Source: Amphritea atlantica
GTDB taxonomy: Bacteria > Pseudomonadota > Gammaproteobacteria > Pseudomonadales > Balneatricaceae
Reading direction: 5' to 3'
Assembly (NCBI RefSeq): GCF_900111095.1
Contig: NZ_FOGB01000020.1
Coordinates: 1 to 61,361, forward strand
DNA: 61,361 nt
The notes under the pieces were generated by a model, which saw nothing but the letters and a program-made list of their open reading frames with translations, was not told where the DNA came from and did not search any database. Below, in pieces: positions 7,384-20,173 of this stretch (its first letter is position 1; each line of letters opens with the position of its first letter). A program made the position numbers and the translations under genes.

Positions 7384-9150
7384 ATGACCGTTTCGCAGAT
7401 TATACCTGATCGTTATGCCCAGCTTAATGAACTGATTGAAACTGAACAGCTGTATCCCCATTTTCAGCCGATTGTCGATCTTCGGCGGGGTGAAGTATTG
7501 GGTCATGAGGCGCTGATTCGCGGGCCGGAAGGCAGTGAGTTGCATACGCCAGAGATGCTTTTTAACACTGCCATCGAAGCGGGACAGGAACATCGGCTGG
7601 AGCTGTTGTGTCGCCGACTGTCGCTGGAGGCTTTTGCCCGGTTATCACTGGAAGGAAAACTGTTTCTCAATATCAGCGCGTCCCTGCTGGGCACCCCGGA
7701 ACATAAGCAAGGGTTGACTGCGCAATGGTTGGAGTCCCTTGAAATTCCTCTGGATTCCATTGTTATCGAGATTTCAGAGCAGCACCCGTTTGATAATTAT
7801 GGACTTACCCTTGAAGCGATCAATTATTACAAACGCATGGGGTTTAAGGTGGCTGTTGATGATCTGGGAACCGGCTATTCAGGCCTCAAACTCTGGTCAG
7901 AGTTACAGCCGGATTACGTGAAGATTGACCGTCATTTTATTCATAATGTCGACCGGGAGCCGGTTAAACGTCAGTTTGTAAAGTCGATCTGCAGTATTGC
8001 TAATGGTGTCGGTTCCAAGGTGATTGTTGAAGGGGTGGAAACCCGTTCAGAGCTGGTCACTCTGAAGGAGCTGGGGGCGAATATTGGCCAGGGGTTTTAT
8101 CTGGGGCGGCCAACCCAGACACCGAGAATGCTCTGTAATAGTGAAGAGTGGTTGCCCCGTAAACGGCGGGCTGGCAGTGAAAAGGATATGGCGGAAACGG
8201 CCGCTGTGCTGATTCATCCGGCGCCTGCACTGAGTTTCGATGATCAGATGGGGTATACCGCTAAACTGTTCCGGGAAAACCCGCTGTACGATATTCTGGC
8301 GGTGCTTGAGGAGGGCCGGCCGATCGGTACTGTACACCGGTCTGATCTGCTGGAGCTGTTCTCGACCCAATATGGCAGGGCTTTGTATGAAACGCGTCCG
8401 GTCACCCGTATTCTTGATACCAGGGCGATCATTATTGAATCGGACACCAGTCTGGAACAGGTATCCCGTCTGATAACCGAGCAGGATGCGGTCTATCTGC
8501 ATCAGGGGCTGGTGATTACCAAGGATGGCCATTATCAGGGCATCGGTAACGTTCGGGATCTGTTGAAAAGGATCACCGAGCTGAAAATACGCAATGCCCG
8601 GTATGCCAACCCACTGACACTGCTGCCGGGCAATGTACCGATCAATCGGGAGATCGATGGGTTGCTGAAACAGACCGAGAGCTTTCGGGTGGCTTATTTT
8701 GATATCAACTATTTTAAGCCCTTTAACGATAGCTACGGCTATGTTAAAGGCGACCGGTTGATACAGTTGCTGGGTGAGCTACTCACCAATAATGCCAATG
8801 GTGAAAACTTTACCGGCCATATTGGGGGGGATGATTTTGTTGTGGTGTTTCGTACCGATGACTGGAAGGAGCGCTGCGAAAGGATTCTGCTGCAGTTTGA
8901 CCAGGCTATAAGGGAATTTTATAGTCCAAAAGATCTTGAACAGGGAGGAATCTGGGCGTCCAGCCGTACCGGAGATTCGGTGTTCTATCCAGTTCTCAGC
9001 CTCTCTTGTGGTGTTGTCTACCCCGACCCCTATCGTTGTGTCAGTTATCATGAGGTCGCGGAACTCGCCGCCCAGGCCAAAAAAGAGGCGAAAAAGCGGG
9101 AGGGCAGTTATCTGTTTGTCTCCCGCCGTCGTAAATTACGCCTCAGCTGA
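7384..9150 (+). CDS. EAL-CBS-GGDEF c-di-GMP protein
   Basis: 588 residues with an uncommon domain order. An EAL phosphodiesterase domain comes first (about 10-255), then a tandem CBS pair (about 265-400), then a GGDEF domain (about 430-575). The EAL residues look complete: HEALIRG, LFLNIS, VIEISE, DDLGTGYSG, VKIDRHF, VEGVET and GQGFYLGRP, so hydrolysis of c-di-GMP is likely. The GGDEF signature is GGDDF with no RxxD inhibitory site upstream; activity is uncertain. CBS pairs often bind adenine nucleotides and may control activity. There is no transmembrane segment. I prefer ATG 7384 over an upstream TTG at 7324, as homology begins there; neither has a strong Shine-Dalgarno sequence. Confidence 0.87.
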   Translation: MTVSQIIPDRYAQLNELIETEQLYPHFQPIVDLRRGEVLGHEALIRGPEGSELHTPEMLFNTAIEAGQEHRLELLCRRLSLEAFARLSLEGKLFLNISASLLGTPEHKQGLTAQWLESLEIPLDSIVIEISEQHPFDNYGLTLEAINYYKRMGFKVAVDDLGTGYSGLKLWSELQPDYVKIDRHFIHNVDREPVKRQFVKSICSIANGVGSKVIVEGVETRSELVTLKELGANIGQGFYLGRPTQTPRMLCNSEEWLPRKRRAGSEKDMAETAAVLIHPAPALSFDDQMGYTAKLFRENPLYDILAVLEEGRPIGTVHRSDLLELFSTQYGRALYETRPVTRILDTRAIIIESDTSLEQVSRLITEQDAVYLHQGLVITKDGHYQGIGNVRDLLKRITELKIRNARYANPLTLLPGNVPINREIDGLLKQTESFRVAYFDINYFKPFNDSYGYVKGDRLIQLLGELLTNNANGENFTGHIGGDDFVVVFRTDDWKERCERILLQFDQAIREFYSPKDLEQGGIWASSRTGDSVFYPVLSLSCGVVYPDPYRCVSYHEVAELAAQAKKEAKKREGSYLFVSRRRKLRLS

Positions 9151-9375
9151 TCCGACCCTCTCGCCGGTTTCCTCTGATTGGGAGACCGCCTGACTGTTGG
9201 CTTCAGATACCGCTTGCGCTTTATTCACCCTGCGTCCCCAGAGTCGTCTCCTGAGTTCTGAGTTGGCCCAGCTCCTGAACCTTCCTGAAATACGCTTCAG
9301 ACATGCTATATTGTCGCCCTGTCAACAGATCTGCATCTGTTACTCACATCGAGAGTCTGAATCCGGAGTTCTGAT

Positions 9376-9999
9376 ATGGCCCACTGGCAACCAAGATTTA
9401 CCGCGGCGGATGCGGCGATTATTCAGCAGCAGCGCACCTGCGATGGTTTTTTTAAAATTAATCGCTTAACGATCCGCCACTCACTGTTTGAAGGGGGGGC
9501 GATTGAGATTGTGCGTGAGCAGTTTCAACGCGGTGATGCGGTGTGTGTACTGCTTTTTGATCCGGATAAAGAGAGCGTAGTGCTGGTGGAGCAGTTTCGT
9601 GTCGGTGCTCTGGGTAAAGCTGATAGTCCCTGGTTGCTGGAGTTGGTGGCGGGGATTGTTGAGCCGGGCGAGACACCTGACGATGTCGCCATGAGGGAAG
9701 CTCAGGAGGAAGCGGGTGCGGCAATTTACGATATTGTCCCGATTACCCGTTATCTGCCCAGTGCCGGTGGTAGTGATGAATACGTTGACTTGCTGTGTGC
9801 CCGGGTCGATAGCGCCGACGTGGGTGGTGTTCACGGTCTGGCTGATGAGGGTGAGGATATTCTGGTTCATGTGCTACCCTTTGCTGAGGTATGTGAATTG
9901 GTTGCAAACGGTACTATTGATAATGCTGCCACCATAATTGCGGTACAATGGTTACAGCTGAATCGGCAGCGATTGTTACAGCGCTGGGGTTGTGTGTAA
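9376..9999 (+). CDS. nudF: ADP-ribose pyrophosphatase NudF
   Basis: 207 residues. The Nudix box is complete at about residues 93-115 (G-x5-E-x7-REAQEEAG) and includes the metal-binding glutamates. The N-terminal part, with strands such as VCVLLFDPDKESVVLVEQFR, matches the ADP-ribose pyrophosphatase subgroup, which hydrolyses ADP-ribose to AMP and ribose 5-phosphate. A CGGAG Shine-Dalgarno lies 7 nt before the ATG. It heads the conserved gammaproteobacterial run nudF-yqiB-cpdA-yqiA-parE-parC. The 225 bp upstream holds no gene; a TATATT box at 9307-9312 could be a -10 element but lacks a clear -35. Confidence 0.92.
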   Translation: MAHWQPRFTAADAAIIQQQRTCDGFFKINRLTIRHSLFEGGAIEIVREQFQRGDAVCVLLFDPDKESVVLVEQFRVGALGKADSPWLLELVAGIVEPGETPDDVAMREAQEEAGAAIYDIVPITRYLPSAGGSDEYVDLLCARVDSADVGGVHGLADEGEDILVHVLPFAEVCELVANGTIDNAATIIAVQWLQLNRQRLLQRWGCV

Positions 10000-10036
10000 G
10001 GCGGCCTCTGAGTATGCGATCTGAGTGTTGGAGAAG

Positions 10037-10477
10037 ATGAAAAAACGTTATATCCCTGACCTGGTAAAGCAGATGGCCGATTGTGAGGCCAACTATCTGC
10101 GACTGATGCGGCTGATGCCGGATCTTGAACAGTGCGATGAGCGCGAGTTTGAGGTTCACTGGCATCAGCAGCAGAGCGTCGTTCGTCTGCGGGTTGAGGA
10201 GCGTTTTACCTACACCACCACCGTTCTGGTGTCACAAAGTTTTGATAGCAGCTGGCTGGAGGCCCCCAGTCTGGTGGTGCGGATCTATCATGATGCCCGG
10301 GCTGCTGAGGTGATCTGTCTGAAAAGCCGGCGTCATTTTCGCGGGGTTTACAACTACCCGAATGAGCGGATGCATCAGAAAGATGAAAAGGCACAGCTGA
10401 ATCAATATCTGGGAGAGTGGCTCAGCCACTGTCTGACCCACGGTCAGGCCGCCGAACCGGTTTATAGTTTCTCATGA
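10037..10477 (+). CDS. yqiB: DUF1249 family protein YqiB
   Basis: 146 residues, matching the YqiB/DUF1249 family along its full length. Recognisable features are the start MKKRYIPDL, the segment VRIYHDARAAEV, and the C-terminal block NYPNERMHQKDEKAQLNQYLGEWLSHCLTHG. The biochemical function is unknown. ATG 10037 is chosen by family start; GGAG is only 3 nt upstream, so an in-frame GTG at 10025 is possible. The stop overlaps the cpdA start (ATGA), indicating coupled translation. Confidence 0.87.
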   Translation: MKKRYIPDLVKQMADCEANYLRLMRLMPDLEQCDEREFEVHWHQQQSVVRLRVEERFTYTTTVLVSQSFDSSWLEAPSLVVRIYHDARAAEVICLKSRRHFRGVYNYPNERMHQKDEKAQLNQYLGEWLSHCLTHGQAAEPVYSFS

Positions 10478-11250
10478 TCCCGCTGGTTGTTGCGCAGATT
10501 ACCGATTTTCACCTGCAGAATAATCCTGATCAGGATTATCGTGGTTTCAATGTTGAACAGCATCTGGACCGGGTGGTTGACGATCTGCTGTTACAGACGC
10601 CCGCGGTGGATATGATTATCTGCAGCGGTGATCTGGTGCACCATGGCGGGCCCGAAGGCTATCAGCGCCTGAGTCGGCGACTCGCCAGACTGCCGGTGCC
10701 GAGTTACTGGATTCCGGGTAATCACGATGATGCTCAGCTAATGCTTAAGTCTGGTGATCAGCAGGGTGGACAGCTGAACCAGCGCTCCGTTGTCGCGCAG
10801 GGGTGGGCGATCATCCTGCTGGACAGCACCGCAAGCCCCGATGGTCAGGGCGGTGGCAGTTTGTCATCGACTGAGCTGGCTTTTCTTGAACAGCAGTTGC
10901 AACAGTATTCTACCCATCACTGCCTGGTGGTCCTGCACCATAATCCGCTGCCGGTCGGGAGTAACTGGCAGGACCAGATTATGCTGGCCAATGCTGATCA
11001 GTTCTGGGCCGTTCTGGGGCAACATCATAGTGTCAGAGCAGTGATTAATGGTCATGTCCATCAGGCATCTGATCAACTACGTGGTGAGGTTCGGGTAATC
11101 ATGACCCCTGCAACTTCGGTGCAGTTTAAAGCGGGCTGTCAGCAGATGGTTCTGGAGGATGATCCGGTGCTGCGGCAACCTGCATACCGCTTGCTGACGC
11201 TTCACCGGGATGGCCAGATAGAGACCTCGATCAAAAGAGTCGAGGGTTAA
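10474..11250 (+). CDS. cpdA: 3',5'-cyclic-AMP phosphodiesterase CpdA (Icc)
   Basis: 258 residues of the class III cyclic nucleotide phosphodiesterase fold. The metal-ligand motifs of metallophosphoesterases are present in order: TDFH (about 9-12), GDLVHHGG (about 51-58), GNHDD (about 85-89), LHHNPLP (about 151-157) and NGHVH (about 192-196). It hydrolyses cAMP to AMP in the cytoplasm and so tunes CRP signalling. Translation is coupled to yqiB by a 4-nt overlap. The synteny with nudF and parE is that of E. coli and Pseudomonas. Confidence 0.92.
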   Translation: MIPLVVAQITDFHLQNNPDQDYRGFNVEQHLDRVVDDLLLQTPAVDMIICSGDLVHHGGPEGYQRLSRRLARLPVPSYWIPGNHDDAQLMLKSGDQQGGQLNQRSVVAQGWAIILLDSTASPDGQGGGSLSSTELAFLEQQLQQYSTHHCLVVLHHNPLPVGSNWQDQIMLANADQFWAVLGQHHSVRAVINGHVHQASDQLRGEVRVIMTPATSVQFKAGCQQMVLEDDPVLRQPAYRLLTLHRDGQIETSIKRVEG

Positions 11251-11290
11251 GGTTGCATCGCCCGGCGCTCTCCGGTACTTTACCGAAAAC

Positions 11291-11306
11291 ATGTATATAT
11301 ATACAG
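11291..11306. promoter_or_regulatory. LexA-box-like palindrome upstream of yqiA-parE
   Basis: The 16 bp read ATGT-ATATATAT-ACAG, seven of the eight conserved bases of the gammaproteobacterial SOS box CTGT-N8-ACAG, with the preferred alternating AT spacer. A TAAAAT hexamer (possible -10) starts 2 bp after it, and the yqiA start is 31 bp downstream. It may equally be an AT-rich promoter that resembles the box by chance. Confidence 0.45.
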
Positions 11307-11336
11307 ATAAAATAGCAGTAGTTAAAAAGGTTATTG

Positions 11337-13866
<2,530 letters not shown>

Positions 13867-13927
13867 GCCTTTTCCTGTCAGGTTAAAGATCGCGCGAACA
13901 ATGAGTTTATAAGCTCCGGGACAAAAA

Positions 13928-16213
13928 ATGAGCGGAACAGTACATATCGATGAAGGCATTGAACGCCTGTCACTGAAAGAATATACCGAGAAGGCGTATC
14001 TGGATTACTCCATGTACGTCATTCTTGACCGGGCGCTGCCGAATATCGGCGATGGCCTGAAGCCGGTTCAGCGTCGTATCGTGTATGCGATGTCGGAACT
14101 GGGGCTGAAATCGACGGCGAAGTATAAGAAATCGGCCCGTACTGTGGGTGACGTGCTGGGTAAATTCCATCCTCACGGCGATAGTGCCTGCTATGAAGCG
14201 ATGGTACTGATGGCGCAGCCATTCTCCTATCGCTACCCACTGATCGACGGTCAGGGTAACTGGGGTTCACCCGATGACCCTAAGTCTTTTGCCGCGATGC
14301 GTTACACCGAGTCCAAACTGGCAAGATACGCCGAGGTGCTACTCAAAGAGGTGGGACAGGGGACGGTCGAGTGGGGGCCAAACTTTGATGGTACCCTTGA
14401 GGAACCGATGACCCTGCCTGCCCGGCTGCCCAATATTCTGTTGAACGGCACCACCGGGATTGCGGTGGGTATGGCGACCGATATCCCGCCCCATAACCTG
14501 CGGGAGGTCACCGAGGCCTGTATCAAACTGCTGTCCAGACCAGGGATGAGCATCGAAGAGCTGTGCGAGATAGTGCCGGGGCCGGATATGCCCACCGATG
14601 CTGAGCTGATCACCCCGCGCCACGAACTGCAGAAAATGTATGAAACCGGTAAGGGCAGCCTGCGTGCCCGTGCCGTTTACAGTCGCGAACAGGGCGATAT
14701 TGTGATTACTGCTCTGCCCTATCAGGTGTCCGGGGCGAAAGTGCTGGAACAGATTGCGCAGCAGATGCAGCAGAAAAAACTACCGATGGTGTCGGATCTG
14801 CGGGACGAGTCTGACCATGAAAATCCGACCCGTCTGGTGATTGTGCCGCGCTCCAACCGCATCGATGTTGAGCAGCTGATGGCGCACCTGTTTGCCAGTA
14901 CCGATCTGGAGCGCACCTACCGCGTTAACATGAATATGATCGGTATTGATGGCCGCCCTAAGGTGAAAAACCTTAGAGAGATCCTCACCGAGTGGCTGGT
15001 TTATCGTACTGAAACGGTGCGTCGCCGGCTGCAATTCCGCCTGGATAAGGTGCTGGCCCGGCTGCATATTCTTGAAGGTCTGATGGTCGCCTATCTCAAT
15101 ATTGATGAAGTGATTGAGATCATCCGTACTGAAGAGAAGCCGAAGCTGGTGATGGTTGAGCGTTTTGGTATCACTGAGATTCAGGCGGAAGCGATTCTTG
15201 AGATCAGGTTGCGTCAACTGGCCAAACTGGAAGAGATTAAGATCCGTGGCGAGATCGATGAGCTGACCGAAGAGCGGAACTATCTTGAAGAGATTCTGGG
15301 CTCTGAAAAGCTGATGCGCAAACTGATCCGTGATGAGCTGAAAGCCGATGCCAAAGAGTATGGCGATGATCGCCGTTCACCCATCGTTGCCCGGGAAGAG
15401 GCAAAAGTGATGGATGAGAAAGCGTTGCTGACCGCTGAACCGATTACTGCGGTGATCTCCAAGCAGGGCTGGATCCGTTCTGCCAAAGGTCATGATATTG
15501 ATCCGGAGGGGCTTAGCTATAAATCCGGTGACGGCTTTAAACTGGCGTGTCTGGGACGTATGAATCAACCGGTCATTCTGATGGACACAACCGGACGGGC
15601 CTACTCACTTGAAGCGCATACTCTGCCATCAGCGCGGGGGCAGGGTGAGCCGGTTACCGGCAAGCTGACACTGCCAAAAGGCGCCACCATCGATGGTGCT
15701 ATCGCGGGTAAGGATGACGATGCGGTGTTGCTGGCGTCGGATGCCGGTTATGGCTTCGTGACAAAAATTGCCGATATGACCAGTAAGACCCGCACCGGTA
15801 AAGCAGCCCTGACGCTGCCAAAAGGCGCTAAAATAATGCCGCCGATGCGTTTGAAAAATAAGGCAACAGATCTCCTGGTGGCCGTGACTAACGAGGGGCG
15901 GATGCTGGTATTTCCGGTTAAAGATCTGCCGGAGCTGGGCCGGGGTAAAGGTAATAAAATTATTAATATCCCCTCCGCCCGGGCGGCTTCAAGAGATGAG
16001 CTGCTGGTGGCGATGGTGACGCTGTCTGCCGAGGATACACTGCAGGTCAACTCCGGTCGTCAGCATCTGAAGATGAAGCCTTCCGATCTGGAACACTATC
16101 GCGGTGAACGGGGGCGTCGGGGTAACAAACTGCCCCGCGGCTATCAGCGGGTCGATTCCCTCGATGTGATTGTTAAAGCCTCGGCTGAAGAGCCTGTCTC
16201 CGACGCTGAATAG
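13928..16213 (+). CDS. parC: DNA topoisomerase IV subunit A (ParC)
   Basis: 761 residues. The catalytic tyrosine is Y126 in AAMRYTES. The quinolone-resistance region reads [12 protein letters not shown], so the positions equivalent to E. coli Ser80 and Glu84 (here S86 and E90) are of the sensitive type. The C-terminal part carries beta-pinwheel blades typical of ParC. The enzyme cuts and rejoins DNA duplexes with ParE to separate daughter chromosomes. A terminator follows, so the nudF-to-parC run probably ends here. Confidence 0.96.
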   Translation: MSGTVHIDEGIERLSLKEYTEKAYLDYSMYVILDRALPNIGDGLKPVQRRIVYAMSELGLKSTAKYKKSARTVGDVLGKFHPHGDSACYEAMVLMAQPFSYRYPLIDGQGNWGSPDDPKSFAAMRYTESKLARYAEVLLKEVGQGTVEWGPNFDGTLEEPMTLPARLPNILLNGTTGIAVGMATDIPPHNLREVTEACIKLLSRPGMSIEELCEIVPGPDMPTDAELITPRHELQKMYETGKGSLRARAVYSREQGDIVITALPYQVSGAKVLEQIAQQMQQKKLPMVSDLRDESDHENPTRLVIVPRSNRIDVEQLMAHLFASTDLERTYRVNMNMIGIDGRPKVKNLREILTEWLVYRTETVRRRLQFRLDKVLARLHILEGLMVAYLNIDEVIEIIRTEEKPKLVMVERFGITEIQAEAILEIRLRQLAKLEEIKIRGEIDELTEERNYLEEILGSEKLMRKLIRDELKADAKEYGDDRRSPIVAREEAKVMDEKALLTAEPITAVISKQGWIRSAKGHDIDPEGLSYKSGDGFKLACLGRMNQPVILMDTTGRAYSLEAHTLPSARGQGEPVTGKLTLPKGATIDGAIAGKDDDAVLLASDAGYGFVTKIADMTSKTRTGKAALTLPKGAKIMPPMRLKNKATDLLVAVTNEGRMLVFPVKDLPELGRGKGNKIINIPSARAASRDELLVAMVTLSAEDTLQVNSGRQHLKMKPSDLEHYRGERGRRGNKLPRGYQRVDSLDVIVKASAEEPVSDAE

Positions 16214-16230
16214 CGCCACTGATATGGATA

Positions 16231-16260
16231 AAAGAGTGATCTTCGGTCACTCTTTTTTTT
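16231..16260 (+). terminator. Rho-independent terminator after parC
   Basis: A 7-bp stem AGAGTGA (16233-16239) pairs with TCACTCT (16247-16253) around a loop containing TTCG, followed by a run of T. Confidence 0.85.
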
Positions 16261-16520
16261 ATATTTTACGCTCTGCATCGGGCGTCAGGTGACTATTTTA
16301 GTCCCGGGTGGCTGAAAAATAGCCACTCAGAGTACGCAATTGCTTCCTTCTTGATCAAGTTATCTGTAAAATACCGCGCCTGACACTCTCCCGAATGGTT
16401 GTTTTTTAGTCAGTATTTGCAACCGCTCAGGATAATTAAACTGCCCTGTATCAACTGACAATACAGGTATTACCCCCCGCGAACATGCGCCTGAATCGTG
16501 TTCGCTGTATAGGAAAAAGC
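16261..16520 (+). other. rpsA upstream region and 5' leader
   Basis: No gene is seen between the parC terminator and rpsA. A TAAAAT at about 16367-16372 could be a -10 element, but no convincing -35 lies 17 bp upstream. The leader is expected to carry the structure through which S1 represses its own translation in gammaproteobacteria; I could not derive that fold by eye. Only a weak AGGAAA lies before the ATG, as is usual for rpsA. Confidence 0.4.
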
Positions 16521-18200
16521 ATGACCGAAAGCTTTGCTGACTTATTTGAAGAATCCCTTGAACTCGTTGCAATGGTACCTGGTACCCTGGTTATGGGTGA
16601 AGTTATCGACATCGATAGTGACTGGGTTACCGTAAACGCTGGACTGAAGTCTGAGGCAGTTATTGCCCGCAGCCAGTTCCTTAATGATGCCCAGGAACTT
16701 GAAGTTCAGGTGGGTGACATGGTTAAGGTTACTCTGGAAAGCGTTGAAGATGGTTCCGGTGAAACACGCCTGTCCCGTGAGAAAGCGAAGCGCGCTGAAT
16801 CCTGGGGTGTTCTGGAAACTGCATTCGAAGCTGAAGAAACTGTTAAAGGTTACATCAGCGGTACTGTTAAGGGTGGCTTCACCGTTACCGTTAACAAGAT
16901 CAATGGCTTCCTGCCAGGTTCACTGGTAGATGTACGTCCGGTTAAGAACGTTGACCACCTGATGGGTCAGGAACTGGAATTCAAACTGATCAAGCTGGAC
17001 CAGAAGCGCGACAATATCGTTGTTTCTCGTCGTGCTGTTCTGCAAGAAGCTAACAGTGCGCAGCGTGATGAGCTGCTGAGTACCCTGGAAGAGGGTCAGC
17101 AGGTTAAAGGTTACGTTAAGAACCTGACCAACTACGGTGCATTCGTAGATCTGGGCGGTGTTGACGGCCTGCTGCATATCACTGATATGGCCTGGAAGCG
17201 TATCTCTCATCCTAGCGATATGCTGACACCGGGTGATGAGATCACTGTACAGATCATCAAGTTCGATAAAGAGACTAACCGTCTGTCTCTGGGTCTGAAG
17301 CAGCTGAACGAAGATCCATGGTCTTCTATCCTGGCGCGTTTCCCTGCTGGCACTAAGGTTCCTGCTCGTGTAACTAACCTGACTGACTACGGCTGCTTCG
17401 CGTCTATCGAAGATGGCGTTGAAGGTCTGATCCACGTGTCTGAAATGTCCTGGACTAACAAGAACATCCACCCATCTAAAGTTGTTCAGGTGAACGACGA
17501 AGTTGAGGTTATGGTTCTTGATGTTGATGAGAAGCGTCGTCGTATCTCTCTGGGTATGAAACAGTGCATCGCTAATCCATGGTCTACTTTCGCTGAGCAG
17601 TTTGCTGCGGGCGACAAAGTGACTGGTACTATCAAGACTATCACTGACTTCGGTATCTTCGTGGGTCTGGATAACGATCTGGACGGTCTGGTTCACATGT
17701 CTGACATCTCCTGGGATGCGGATAGCGAAACTGCGCTGCGTGAATACAAGAAGGGCGAAGAGGTTGAAGCCGTTATCCTGTCTATCGATGCTGAGAAAGA
17801 GCGTATCTCTCTGGGTATCAAGCAGCTGGAAAGCGATCCGTTCTCTGAGTATGCTGCTGCAAACGACAAAAACGCTATCGTTAAAGGTATCGTTAAGTCT
17901 GTAGACGCTAAAGGCGCGAACATTGAGCTGGCTGAAGGCATTGAAGGTTACCTGAAAGTGTCTGATATCAGCATCGATCGCATCGAAGATGCTTCGACTG
18001 TCCTGAAAGTAGGCGACGAAGTTGAAGCGAAGATCGTTAACCTGGATCGTCGTAACCGTTCTATCACTCTGTCTATCAAGGCTAAAGACCAGGCAGATGA
18101 GAAAGCGGCTATCAAAGCTGTGGCTGATGCTCCGGTTGAGACTGCTGGTCCTACCACTATCGGTGACCTGATCAAGGCACAGATGGAAGCGAAGAAGTAA
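16521..18200 (+). CDS. rpsA: 30S ribosomal protein S1
   Basis: 559 residues, against 557 in E. coli. Six S1 (OB-fold) repeats can be followed, for example [38 protein letters not shown] and [15 protein letters not shown], so this is a full-length proteobacterial S1 and not a short S1-domain regulator. The start [13 protein letters not shown] matches the family; the in-frame ATG at 16485 is ignored. Codon use is strongly biased (CTG, GGT, CGT, AAC), as in highly expressed genes. S1 binds mRNA on the small subunit and helps initiation. Unusually, cmk and ihfB are not adjacent. Confidence 0.95.
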   Translation: MTESFADLFEESLELVAMVPGTLVMGEVIDIDSDWVTVNAGLKSEAVIARSQFLNDAQELEVQVGDMVKVTLESVEDGSGETRLSREKAKRAESWGVLETAFEAEETVKGYISGTVKGGFTVTVNKINGFLPGSLVDVRPVKNVDHLMGQELEFKLIKLDQKRDNIVVSRRAVLQEANSAQRDELLSTLEEGQQVKGYVKNLTNYGAFVDLGGVDGLLHITDMAWKRISHPSDMLTPGDEITVQIIKFDKETNRLSLGLKQLNEDPWSSILARFPAGTKVPARVTNLTDYGCFASIEDGVEGLIHVSEMSWTNKNIHPSKVVQVNDEVEVMVLDVDEKRRRISLGMKQCIANPWSTFAEQFAAGDKVTGTIKTITDFGIFVGLDNDLDGLVHMSDISWDADSETALREYKKGEEVEAVILSIDAEKERISLGIKQLESDPFSEYAAANDKNAIVKGIVKSVDAKGANIELAEGIEGYLKVSDISIDRIEDASTVLKVGDEVEAKIVNLDRRNRSITLSIKAKDQADEKAAIKAVADAPVETAGPTTIGDLIKAQMEAKK

Positions 18201-18220
18201 TACTTCTTTAAGCGATAAAA

Positions 18221-18249
18221 AAAGGAGCGCTGATGCGCTCCTTTTTTTT
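18221..18249. terminator. Terminator between rpsA and the chemoreceptor gene
   Basis: GGAGCGC-TGAT-GCGCTCC, extended by AAA/TTT, is followed by eight T. Because A residues flank the left side, it can act for both convergent genes. Confidence 0.92.
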
Positions 18250-18266
18250 ACCCTGCCGTTGGCTTG

Positions 18267-19904
18267 TCAGACGGTGAAACGTTCCGAAATCTCTTTCAGA
18301 TGTTCAGCCAGCCGTGCCAGCTCTTCGCAGGTCTGAGCGATCTGGTTGGAGCCTTCTGCGCTGTCAGTTGATACACCGTTTATCTTAACCACACTCTGGT
18401 TGATCTCTTCAGAAACCAGGCTCTGCTCTTCCGAGGCACTGGCAATCTGAATGGTCATCGCGTTGATTTGTTCAACCGCTACAGTGATCTCATTTAAAGA
18501 CTTTCCGGCTGTCAGGGTTTGCTGAACCACTGTGTCAGCTTCGGTGCTGCTGGCCTGCATCGCATTAACGGCGGCTTTGGTTCCTGACTGTAAGCGCTCG
18601 ATCACCTGGGCGATCTGCTGTGTTGATTCAGCTGTTCGGCTGGACAGCGATCTGACCTCATCGGCAACCACTGCAAATCCCCGTCCCTGCTCGCCTGCGC
18701 GCGCCGCTTCGATTGCAGCATTAAGAGCCAGCAGATTGGTCTGTTCAGCAATGTTGTTGATCACTTCCAGTATGTTGGCGATGTTCGTGCTTTCAGCCTC
18801 CAGAGTATGAGTCAGTTCAGCAGACTTGGCTAATCGTTCTGAGAGGGTTTGTACTGCAGTAATGGTTGCATCAACGATCTGTTTTCCGGACTCTGCGGCT
18901 TCAGCTGCCAGCGTGGATGCCGAAGCGGCGTCCTGAGTGTTCTTGGCAACTTCGTGAACCGTCGCGGTCATCTCGGTCATGGCGGATGCAACCAGTGAGG
19001 TTTCATCCTGCTGTTGCTCCATTCCGCGACTTGTTTGAGCCGTGGTGGCGGATAGCTCTGTGGCTGAGCTGGCAACCTGTGATGTTGCAGCGGTGAGTTC
19101 CATAATAAGGTCGTGAAAGCTGGTCATCATCTCATTAAATGCCAGTCCCATGGCGCCAAATTCATCTTTATTCCGGATCTCTGAGCGAAGTGTCAGATCT
19201 TTAGTCTCAGCGGCTCTGGAGATGACAGTGGTTAGTGCTTTAACCGGGTCAATGATTGATTTGGCAATCAGTGCTGATACGACTCCCATAATGATCAGAA
19301 CTATCGCCAGGATCTCTACTTCCTGCCAGAACACATGCCAGAACTCTTCATCAATATCGTGGGTAAATACGCCGGTGCATATTATCCAGTTCCATTGAGG
19401 GTGAAGGCGAGCAAAGGAAATTTTCCTTTGTGGTTCCGAGAGGCCAGGGTGAGGCCACAGATATTCGACAAAGCCCCCTGTGCTGTTCTGTGTTGCGGCT
19501 TTAACTAACTCCTGCATAAACAGCGTGCCGTTGTTATCTTTCATATCCGCGACGCTGCTACCTTCAAGCTTCTTATTAGTTGGGTGCATTAGCATTTTGG
19601 ACTGAGTATTGAGAACAAAGAAATACTCATCTTCGCCATAACGCAGGCTTCGGATTGACTCCAGAGCGCTTTGTTTGGCCGCTTCCTCAGACTTTTTCCC
19701 CGACTCAACCATTTTCTGTTGATGGTCAATTAATGAGTAGGCGGCGCCGGTAAGGTTTTCCATCTCCATTTTTCTCTGATCGAGAAGGTCCCCTTGAAGT
19801 TTTAACAGGGAGAGCGTAACAATCATGATCAGGCTGATAATGGCGATTGCAACCAATAGCAAGAGCTTTGACCGGACGCTGACGCTCCGAAGTAGTTGAT
19901 TCAT
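18267..19904 (-). CDS. Methyl-accepting chemotaxis protein with single Cache sensor
   Basis: 545 residues. It has an N-terminal transmembrane helix (about 13-35), a periplasmic sensor of sCache_2 type ([11 protein letters not shown], then a [10 protein letters not shown] end), a second helix, a HAMP linker and a long signalling domain. The hairpin tip carries the conserved ...[32 protein letters not shown]-type sequence (partly: [19 protein letters not shown]). There is no obvious C-terminal pentapeptide for CheR/CheB tethering. sCache_2 sensors often bind small carboxylates; the ligand here is unknown. GGAAGGAG precedes ATG 19904 and lies in a hairpin loop. The gene is alone, with no che genes nearby. 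Confidence 0.92.
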   Translation of the reverse strand: MNQLLRSVSVRSKLLLLVAIAIISLIMIVTLSLLKLQGDLLDQRKMEMENLTGAAYSLIDHQQKMVESGKKSEEAAKQSALESIRSLRYGEDEYFFVLNTQSKMLMHPTNKKLEGSSVADMKDNNGTLFMQELVKAATQNSTGGFVEYLWPHPGLSEPQRKISFARLHPQWNWIICTGVFTHDIDEEFWHVFWQEVEILAIVLIIMGVVSALIAKSIIDPVKALTTVISRAAETKDLTLRSEIRNKDEFGAMGLAFNEMMTSFHDLIMELTAATSQVASSATELSATTAQTSRGMEQQQDETSLVASAMTEMTATVHEVAKNTQDAASASTLAAEAAESGKQIVDATITAVQTLSERLAKSAELTHTLEAESTNIANILEVINNIAEQTNLLALNAAIEAARAGEQGRGFAVVADEVRSLSSRTAESTQQIAQVIERLQSGTKAAVNAMQASSTEADTVVQQTLTAGKSLNEITVAVEQINAMTIQIASASEEQSLVSEEINQSVVKINGVSTDSAEGSNQIAQTCEELARLAEHLKEISERFTV

Positions 19905-19926
19905 GTATATACTCCTTCCATATACA
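19904..19926 (-). promoter_or_regulatory. Hairpin presenting the chemoreceptor ribosome binding site
   Basis: In the mRNA, TGTATAT and ATATACA form a perfect 7-bp stem around the 9-nt loop GGAAGGAGT. The Shine-Dalgarno sequence occupies the loop, and the A of the start codon is the last stem base. Confidence 0.4.
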
Positions 19927-20078
19927 GAGATGTATGCTGAGGATAATCCCAACCGTGGCTATACGTTGTAGCACAGGCTTTGGGTCATTTCTGATAACAA
20001 TTAGTCTGAGAGAAATGTTGTATCAGGGAGATTAGCTCTCTGCCTTATAATAAAGTTATAGCGTAGTGTTACGGCGGG

Positions 20079-20096
20079 AGTTGATCTTCATCAACT
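20079..20096. repeat. Perfect inverted repeat AGTTGAT-CTTC-ATCAACT
   Basis: A 7-bp stem with a 4-nt loop in the gap between the chemoreceptor start and the 3' end of the LysE gene. No clear T run follows on either strand, so terminator function is doubtful. The remaining ~170 bp of this gap holds nothing else I can identify. Confidence 0.4.
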
Positions 20097-20173
20097 TTAA
20101 CGAAGGCTAATGCTCGGATTGGGTAGAATAGCCGTGCATCCGGATGACGTGTCAGCCAGCGGTGCGGTGTCAT

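Noticed and set aside
9151-9375. Riboswitch or small gene ahead of nudF
   Set aside because: No conserved riboswitch core was recognised, and the 90-codon frame here runs into nudF out of phase with no family features.
16920-17696. 258-codon open frame antisense to rpsA
   Set aside because: It mirrors the strongly biased codons of rpsA, has no ribosome binding site and no recognisable protein features.
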